DNA from: Symbiodinium kawagutii
Taxonomy: Eukaryota > Sar > Dinophyceae > Suessiales > Symbiodiniaceae
Length of the DNA: 64,000 nt
NCBI GenBank assembly: GCA_009767595.1
Contig: VSDK01016681.1
Location: 140,662 to 204,661, forward strand
Direction of reading: 5' to 3'
A program made the translations under genes and the position numbers. Below, piece after piece: positions 46,933-55,900 of this stretch; the first letter of the stretch is position 1, and each line of letters begins with the position of its first letter. The notes beneath the pieces were generated by a model. It worked only from the letters and a program-made list of their open reading frames with translations. It did no database searches and was not told the origin of the DNA.

Positions 46933-49900
46933 CCATTTTTTTATGTTGTTTGTTTTGCTAGTTCTTGTTGTTTTCATGTTCATGTTCAGGTTTCAGTATC
47001 GTAGTGTGCTGTGAGGGGGTTCCTGGTGCGCGGACATTCTGGAGATCAATGTTGCCCCTGGGCCTTTGGCCCCAGTTGCCGGCACAGGAGTACAGTTATG
47101 AGGCTGAATTTGATGCTTGGCTCGGTGTTCCACGGATCCCTGTGAGATGTATCCCAAGGATCCTCAGATATCATCCAGAAATGCATGATAATGCATGACA
47201 TAATATGTTTCTACATTATATAACATGTGATGGTGCTGTCGTTCTTGGATGATCAATTTGCTTACAAGTGGTTTGTATCCACGGCGAACCCATTCAAGAT
47301 AGTTTTTACTAAACAAGTACCACTCAAGATGATCATCCAAGTAGATGTTTGGCCAACAGGTCGAACTTTGAAGTGGTACTACTTTCCATATTTTTTTGGG
47401 TCGATGCCTTCTCCGGAAGCTGAACTGTTTTACCATCATACCACCATCTGTGGGTCAAAACCAATGTTACCAACAATGGTTGACTGGACCAGGAAACCAT
47501 GTGGAAGCATGACCGGACCCACGTTGTGGCCTTTTCTCCAAGGACCAATACCAGAAGGACGGCATTCTGACTGACATCCATCTTGCCCTTAGCCGAGAAC
47601 AGAAGGCGGGTCTCGTGGTCCGTTGCCTCCGACTGCGCTGCTGCTTATCTGGATAACCATGGTTATTAACGATGGCTAGTGATGCTGGTGGTTGACTATG
47701 GTGTTTGATGGTGAATTGGTGGTGTGAAGTTCTTCTCCAAGCTTGCGTGACTTACAGACGTAGCATGCTGATGTTGCCAAGGTTATCAGAAACAGAACCG
47801 ACAGATGTTCTCGATCATTTTGCCAGTGAAACTCAAGATCATAGCCTCAGCACGGCCTCGGCAATAGCCGTTAAAGATCAACCAACCAAGGACTATGTTT
47901 TTCTTCCTTAGTAATTTGTAGTGTCGGATGTTCATAGGTTTCATGGGATCTAAGGCAGTGGGTAGACTAAGCAGTGTTGTGTTCTTCCGGCTGGTCGATA
48001 TTTTTTCCCTGAAGTAGGAATGTACTCCCTAAATTCAAGCAGAATTGAAGCAAAGCAACCCATAGTCATAGGAAGTGATGATTTCCTTGTACTCACCCAT
48101 GATGAACTATCTGCTTGGTGGCTTCAAACATATTATATTTTCCTCAGAATTAACAAAATGGTTGGTTGGTTGACCAATATTTGTCATAGGGGTTGAAACC
48201 ACCAACCAGCTATTATGCACAGTGGTAAAAACCATCGGTTGTCATTGGCCATTGTCAATCATCATTGTCATTGACCATTGATTAACTAGCATTTTGGCTG
48301 TTGGTGATGTCCCCTTATGATTTGGTATGATTAGCGACAACGATCACGAACAACGAGGAGTCCAGAAACCAAGCAGGTCATAATCAATCATCAGCTGGTT
48401 GGCTTGGTTTGGCTATGATTGCTATTGGTCATCATTGTACATAGTCATCATAGTGGCCAATCTATCGTAGTCATCAGTTGTTTTGATGGGTACATCATGG
48501 TTTGCCATTTCGAGCCATTGTTGTTGGTTATTGTGGCTTGGCTTACCGCAGACGCCGTTTTTTTCTTGGCTCCAGCCTCTGAAAATGGTATCCCACAAGC
48601 TGGGTGCATTGGTCAAGACGCTGAAACTCCTAAGATCAGCCATTTCATTTTGGTGCGCTGCTATGTATCATGCAATGTGCCTTGAAAATCTCGGTGTGGC
48701 TAAGGCTTCAGCTGGTACAACAGTTGCTGAGATTTCGCCCCTGGAACGAGGCGACAGGTTGCCTCACCAAGGATGGGGATCAGCGGCATGTGTGGCCTTC
48801 GACGTCGGCTGATGTTTGGGATGGGCTACCCCCAGCTATGGATGAACACTGGTGGGTTGCCCATAAGCTGGGGATAGCCCACGTTTGGTAGATATTGATG
48901 CGAGGCTTCCGCGACAGGTGCTGGGTGTCTTTGTTTTTGAACAAATTTTGCGTGACGACAATGAATAGAACTGACTACCACCACCGCCACTACCCACAAG
49001 GCTCACAGGTCCTTGGCCGGACTGAAAAGCAGCTCACAAGGACACGCAATCGCCATTGTCTACTGTAGTCCTTCAAAGAACCGAGCAGCAGAGCGACCAG
49101 AATTGTTTTCTTACCTTCATTCTTACTTTGGCCAGCAAAAAATCAGAGGGCGGACTAGCAAATGTCTACCTCATACTGGTCGAACGCTTTCGCAGGCACA
49201 TTAAAGTTTCGTTTCGTCACACCGGTTGCCAAAATTGCAGGCATTATATGTTCAAGCTTTGTTCCTGATAATTACTAGATCCACAAAAAAGGCCTGCAAG
49301 TTTCGCACTTGGCCCAGAAGTTTTCTAGGCAAGTAATTTTGAAGTCAAGTGTCAAAATATTGCTTCACACTATTTGCAGGCAAACAACTTCAAAATCAAA
49401 TCCCTTAGATTGGGCCTTTTCAACAGTTTCCTTCCACAAACATATTTGTACACTGTCAAACTTTCATCTTTCAAACTTGGCGCACATTTTGGTACGCAAA
49501 ATTCCTCAAACCAGCCCCCTGCGCCCAAGCCAATACCAGCAGCAAGCATATGTAGCAGCACGATACCATCCCTTGGTCCTTGGATCAATTCTTGCTTTCA
49601 TTTTCGACTGCAAAGCCAACGATCATTGCGGTTTAAGTATCAGATGCGCAAGACATGGGACAAGAGCCTTTCGAAGCCATCAACCATTGGCAAACTGTCT
49701 ACGAGTCAGTTCAGCATTCAGCATCAGCATTTTTTCTTTGAAGCACTGGCACGATTGCGCAGGACCAGCGATGATAATAAGGAAAACCATTTTACGGTAA
49801 TGATTGACTACATGTTATCACTACCATTTTTGGCTAACCCTGGGTGGTCTCCCCATGTCCTTTCTGCAACCCCGGCAGGTGAATCCTTGGCTCTGCCTGC

Positions 49901-52859
49901 CGGAGCCTATGATGGTGGCATCAGCTGCGTCATGGCTTTGCGTTCTGCAGTCCAGTCGACATTCAATAGTCTTCATGCATTCGACTCAAGCCCTTTCGTC
50001 AAAGACACGAAGCGGCCTTGCAACCTCTGAAGCGATCAAGGCATTTTTTTGACATGCTCTAGCTGCTTCAACAAGGTTGCAAGGCCACTTCGGCAACTTC
50101 AGTCATCAAACCATCTTCGATCTATTTTTATTTGCTGATTTGTGCCACGGCGTCAGATTTGATTGCTTTGTAGTTGCACTTTAACTTCGATGGAATTGGA
50201 GCACGAGACATTCCAACATGTTCAATTTGAATCCGCATTGAACATTTCAGGACGTCTCCCATGGATCAGAATGCAATGTCAAGGCCCGCACGAAGAGATG
50301 AGTACCGGAGGATTGCGGACAGGCTTTTGTCAGTGCTCATTCCCGATATGCACGTCAGGACGCAGCCCAGGAAAGCTCCTGGGAGTCTTGCTCCTCAACT
50401 TGCATCTCGGGGATGAGCACTGACAAAAGCCATGGGAGTCTTGCCTTTGGACACGCAATCTGCCGGCAGAGTCACTTTTTGACCCAGCGAGTGCTTGCTC
50501 CGAACAGAAAGAGTCCTGCCAGATCGGTTGAACAATGAGCCGTTTTTTGGTCAGCGATCTATTCACAGACCAAAAGGCGGCACATTACGGCGGCTTGATC
50601 TGAGTATGGCTTCAATTTGCCTAGCCTAGGCAAGCATGAGAGGAAAAGAGATAGCTGATTCAAAGCTGATTTGGAACTGAGCAGCTGAGTGGCTTCACCC
50701 CGGTGGTGTGAGTTCCAGCACCAACCGCCCACGGCTCGGTATAGCGGTATGGATTTTCATACACTATTGTGTCTTTTCATTTTCTTTTATCAGCCATAAT
50801 TTGGTGGTCATAGCTGCAAATTTTATCAACTGACCATCATTGGTTCTCATGAACTACGTTGCAGCATCCAAATATGTATCCATCACGGACCACTATGAAC
50901 CATATGAACCACTATGAACCATGATGAACCATGATCAGCCATCATTAATCATCATTTCTTGACCTCTAGCGCTGCTGCAACCTGTTTGACAGGAGAAGAT
51001 CTATGTGACTCACCGCTTGCAGCAGAACAAGAAGTTCCTTGGCCTTTGCGGCATGGTGTGGTGCTTGCAGTTGGCAGGTGCCACAGCACCGCCATCCAGA
51101 AATCGGGCGCATTGGGGCATTGCCCACGACTCATATGCTGCTTAAAGATGCTCAAGGATGTGCGAACATGGTGCTTTAGCCATGGCCGTATGTAGCCCAT
51201 CACTAACTGGCTGGTTTTGCTGATAGTCAATGATGGCTAGCAATGGTGATGGCTAATGAGCTGCTTGGTTGAAGATGGCTGGTGGGCCAATGAGCTGGTG
51301 AGAGTCAATATGCTCAACCATACTAGTTGGGCGGTGATGAACTACGGGTTTATAATGGCTATGACAATGAATAATGGTTGATAATTGGGGAATCATAGAC
51401 AGCAACAATGGTTGAACAACTACTGGTTCGTGGTTTGATTGGCATGTTGTATTTTTCCTACTGACTAGTAACAACTGGTGGGTTGACATGCATTGAAACT
51501 ACTGGCCAATACACAACCGTGTATAAATCAAACATTGATATTGAATTCGAAATATCTTCTATTGTTCATGGCTATGAAGGATGATTCCGGTTTGAACATA
51601 GCTAGGTATGGTACAAGTATTGTTGATATACTGTAAACAGATTTAACTATTGCTGAATGGGCATGAAAAAATCGATTACATAATACATTAATATGATTCA
51701 ATTGAACACAGACTTGTAATTTAGTACAGCTGTACTTGATATCGCAACTGCTGGTCATTTGGCTGCTTAGCAATAAGCTGAAATTTGATTTATTGCGGAT
51801 ACGTGGGCTCTGTTTTCATGAACATGTGCCTCTACAGTGGCATGGCTTTTCAGACGACAAATGAAACTAGATGCATTGCTCTGATTGACGTAGCCCGGAA
51901 TTGCTGCTACCCTCGGGAAATCTAACATAGCAGCGGAATATCCTCTGGTTTTTCCATTGTTATATGTACTTGATTACCGGAGCGTAAATGTAAGCAGCAG
52001 CTCTAACTATTTGATTTGCTACTTGCTATCCCCTATGATCTTTAAATAATAGGTGATAATTAGCCATTATTTGATTATTATGCTAGTTGTTGTCATGCTA
52101 GTTGATATCTTCTATGATCAATCATGTTGTGAATCATCATTAAACATACAACCCTTATCACCCAGCCTGTAAGCAAGATAGAAACCGTAGAAATCCAATT
52201 ATAGATAATTAGCCATTTGTCAACCATTATCAACTACTATAAGTATCAGCAATTTCATGTGCTATCCGTATCCAAAGATTTCAGCCATTACTATTAACCA
52301 TTGTTAGCCACATTTACGGCTCTTTTGGCATTGACCAACATTTTTTTTACCAAAATATGCCTAACAATTTGCTAGCCGCCTGCTGACAAGACCAACAATA
52401 GATGGCCAAATACACCAATACCAACAATTGTTGACCATGATTCAGCATTATTTGTCAGTAAACGCGAATACAAACCAGTTAAGCATTGTGTTGAGCAAAT
52501 GTGACATTTGCAGTAACTACTATTCACTCATGGGTGATTGTCATTAACATTATTATCTACTTTCTATTATCAGATACTACATTCAATTAAGTCATAACAG
52601 TATGATTCTTAAGTACTCAGTTTTACTTGTTGATAACAATAACTTAATCAGTGAACTTGTGGTTATCAATAAATTGTTGAGCACCCAATTAAGAACTTGG
52701 TGGGCTTAACAACTTACTGATAGCTACAAGTTATTGTTAAGTTATTGTTATCAACAAATAATCAGTTAAACTTTTAATTGATAATTGCAAGTTAACATTG
52801 TGAATTAATAGCTTGTAACTTATCAATATTATTTATAAGCTGTTAAGCACCTAATTAAC

Positions 52860-52948
<89 letters not shown>

Positions 52949-55900
52949 GTCGTTGTTCACCCAGCATTCCCCCATCTCTTGCACTGAGGCTGGTCTACGA
53001 CCTGATCCACGAGAAGGACGGGTTCCGCGCTTGCGCAGTGACCTATGATCCCGGTGACCCGGTGGCCCCGGAAGCCCTGGTGTAGGGATGTCTATCAGAG
53101 CTGGGAGATATGGCGAGCTGGGTCAACCAGTTAACCAACCAATGGCTGGTTATAATGGTTAATAATAGGGGATAACAAGCAACTATAGGGGATACACCAG
53201 TTATTTATGGCTATGGGTCAAGCAGTTCACCAACCAATTTTCTAGGGATAATAACCAACCAAATCATAGGGAAAACAAGCTGGTTAATGATGGGGAACCA
53301 AGGGGACCAAGGGTTTTGACCCATAGCCATATCATTGTTATTATAGCCATTCTTGGGGAGATGTCATACCCGGGATGTCTATATCATATTGGCATAGGGA
53401 TTATAGCTGGGATGTTTATTATAGCCATTCTTGGCGTATTTATCATTGTTGGCATCGGGATTATCATGGCTCATCATTGTTGGCGTAGGGATTATCATGG
53501 TTCATCAAAGCAGGTAATCACCAGCACAATGGTTAAACAGCTGCTGTATGGTGATTTCTCAAGCTGTTGGGAACCCCAAAAATGGTTGATTTATGTTGAT
53601 TTACTACTGTAAATGGTTGAGCAAGGATGATAGCTGGGGGTACCCCTATGGCACCACCAAGAAACGATTGGTGAATCACTGATTATTGATGAATCGGCCA
53701 GTTCAATTGCTGAGTCATGACTAGTAGTTATGCATGAATGTGGCGATAAAGAATGATTGGCGACCTCAAACTATTGATCATAGTTCATCATTTATGCTGA
53801 ATCAGCTTGCAAATGCTTAATGGTGGTTGATCACCACTGCTGATTGATACTGGACAGTAACCAGATGGTTCACTAAGAACTACCGTTTAATGATGGTCAA
53901 TCAGTCAGTGATCATACATGAACCAAACAGTTTTGAATCTCTTCCTCCTGTTACTAAACCCCCCAAATCACAAACCTAAGGGGAAAAGATGAGTTCACCA
54001 TTTCATCCAATCATTCACCACCAAACTTGATCCAAGTAAAGTCAGCAGATTCGAGGTTGATGTAAACATGCACCGTTGGCGCTTGGAATGGAGGTACCCC
54101 ATCTGAAAGCCCAGTGATGATCCGGAACGAACTGATGGCACAGCATTTGTCCGCCTTTTTTCCAATGGTTCGACCAAACGACCGTCATCAGTTTCCTTGT
54201 AACGATGCTGATGAATGATGAATGATGAAGTCGAGTGAATGATGAAGTCCAAGCGACCATGATCAGCCCATCGTAAACTGCTATCCACGCTTCGACTGTT
54301 TGAAGCGTTTGACTGTAATTTGGGAGTGGGAAACTATCCCGACCTATGACCGTGGCTCCAGGCCAATACGGCTACTCGCAGCAAACAAATTGGGAGTGGG
54401 AAACTATCCCTGGCAATCCAGAATTTAAGTGCGATCTTGGCCCAGCCAATTCTAATCAACTGTAAGGTTCGAAGATTTGCACTCCTTGAAACTAACATAG
54501 ACCCTCCCAGGTAGAGGTTACATGAGCAGTTTCCTACTGGAGTACCTTTCTAGTAGGGTCCCTGTCGTTCGTTTCCGACCTCGCCATCCATGGCTCGGAC
54601 GTTGCCAGGAGGGCAACCTCTACCTCTGCGGCCCGGGTGGCAACGTTCCACCACAGGTGGGGTGAGCTCCGGGGTTCCGTGGGGGCGGGTTGAGGAGGGT
54701 TGGGTGGGTAAAGGGTGGGCCTGATGAGGCTTCATATTTGGCTTTGGGTCAATATTAACCAACCAATATGGAGGATAATCACCAGTAATAACAAGGAAAA
54801 CAATAGGGAATGATGGGGAACCAGGGGTACGGGGTTTTGACCCACAGCCATTTAGGGTGACTCTGTGGTGCACTATGGCATAATAAGCTGCTTCATGCGG
54901 GTACAATGATGGTTGCTAGTGGTGAAGAATGGTGATTCCTTGTAAATCATGATAAATCTATGGATAATCTGGGTTTGTAGTGATGAGTAATGGTTGGTGA
55001 TGGTTCATGATGGTTGCTGATGCTTAATCATGGTTCAAGTTCATGGTGGTGAGTAGTGGTGAGTGACAGTCAACGATGGTTGCTGATTGCTAGCTGAAAC
55101 TAATGGTTGACAATAGTCCATCATGATAAATGGTTGATACTGGTTGGTGACAGACAGGAATTGCTATGAAAGAAGTGAATAAAGGATGACGGTGCTGCTT
55201 TGCAAGGTGAACAGTGGTCAATAAGCCGCAAGAGTCGACAATGTGGGGAGATACCGGCACAATAGCAGTGGAAGAGCCGTGAAGGACTTGGATGTGGCTC
55301 CCCTCTTAACAACTGGTTATTGACCATGGTTATTTGGCTTTGGATCAAAACCCTTAGTCCCCCTGGTTCCCCACTATTAACCAGCTTGTTTTCCCTATAG
55401 TTTGTTAGTTAGTATCCCCAATTATTGGTTGGTTAACTGCTTGACCTATAGCCATTTCTACTCCACTTATAACTTCAGCTGCACATCCCTTCGTAGTGGA
55501 GATTGAGTCGGGGAGGATCCGAAGATCCAGGGCCACAGTCGGTTGACTTTCGGCTGGTGATCGAAGGGCCCTGGTTGCGGAGCTGAGGGCACTTTCGGAG
55601 CTGAGCTTCCTATGGTTAGTGTCCGCGCCGCAAAATTTTGGTGGCTAAACCTCCGACATACTCCGACCATGACATGGGTGATGATGCTGTATTTCTGATT
55701 GCCGGGTGGGTAGTGGTTGAAACATCGCAGATTTGTTCAGTCATTTCGGTCATGAGCCTCACCCATGGAAGACCACTTGTTCCTCGTAAAGCCCCATGGC
55801 TGTAGCATTTCCCAACTCCATCATCCCGGCGGCTGAACTGCTTGTCCCAGACTTTTTTCAAGAGCAGCAAAGCCCTGTAGCAGCTATCAATCAGCGTTGA

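Noticed and set aside
46754-47014. Polyhistidine/polymethionine frames
   Set aside because: Translations of a (CAT)n array.
48690-48890. Open frame LVQQLLRFRPWNEATGCLTK...
   Set aside because: Lies between exons that encode SREQK and EKIYVTH directly adjacent in the family; no matching motif.
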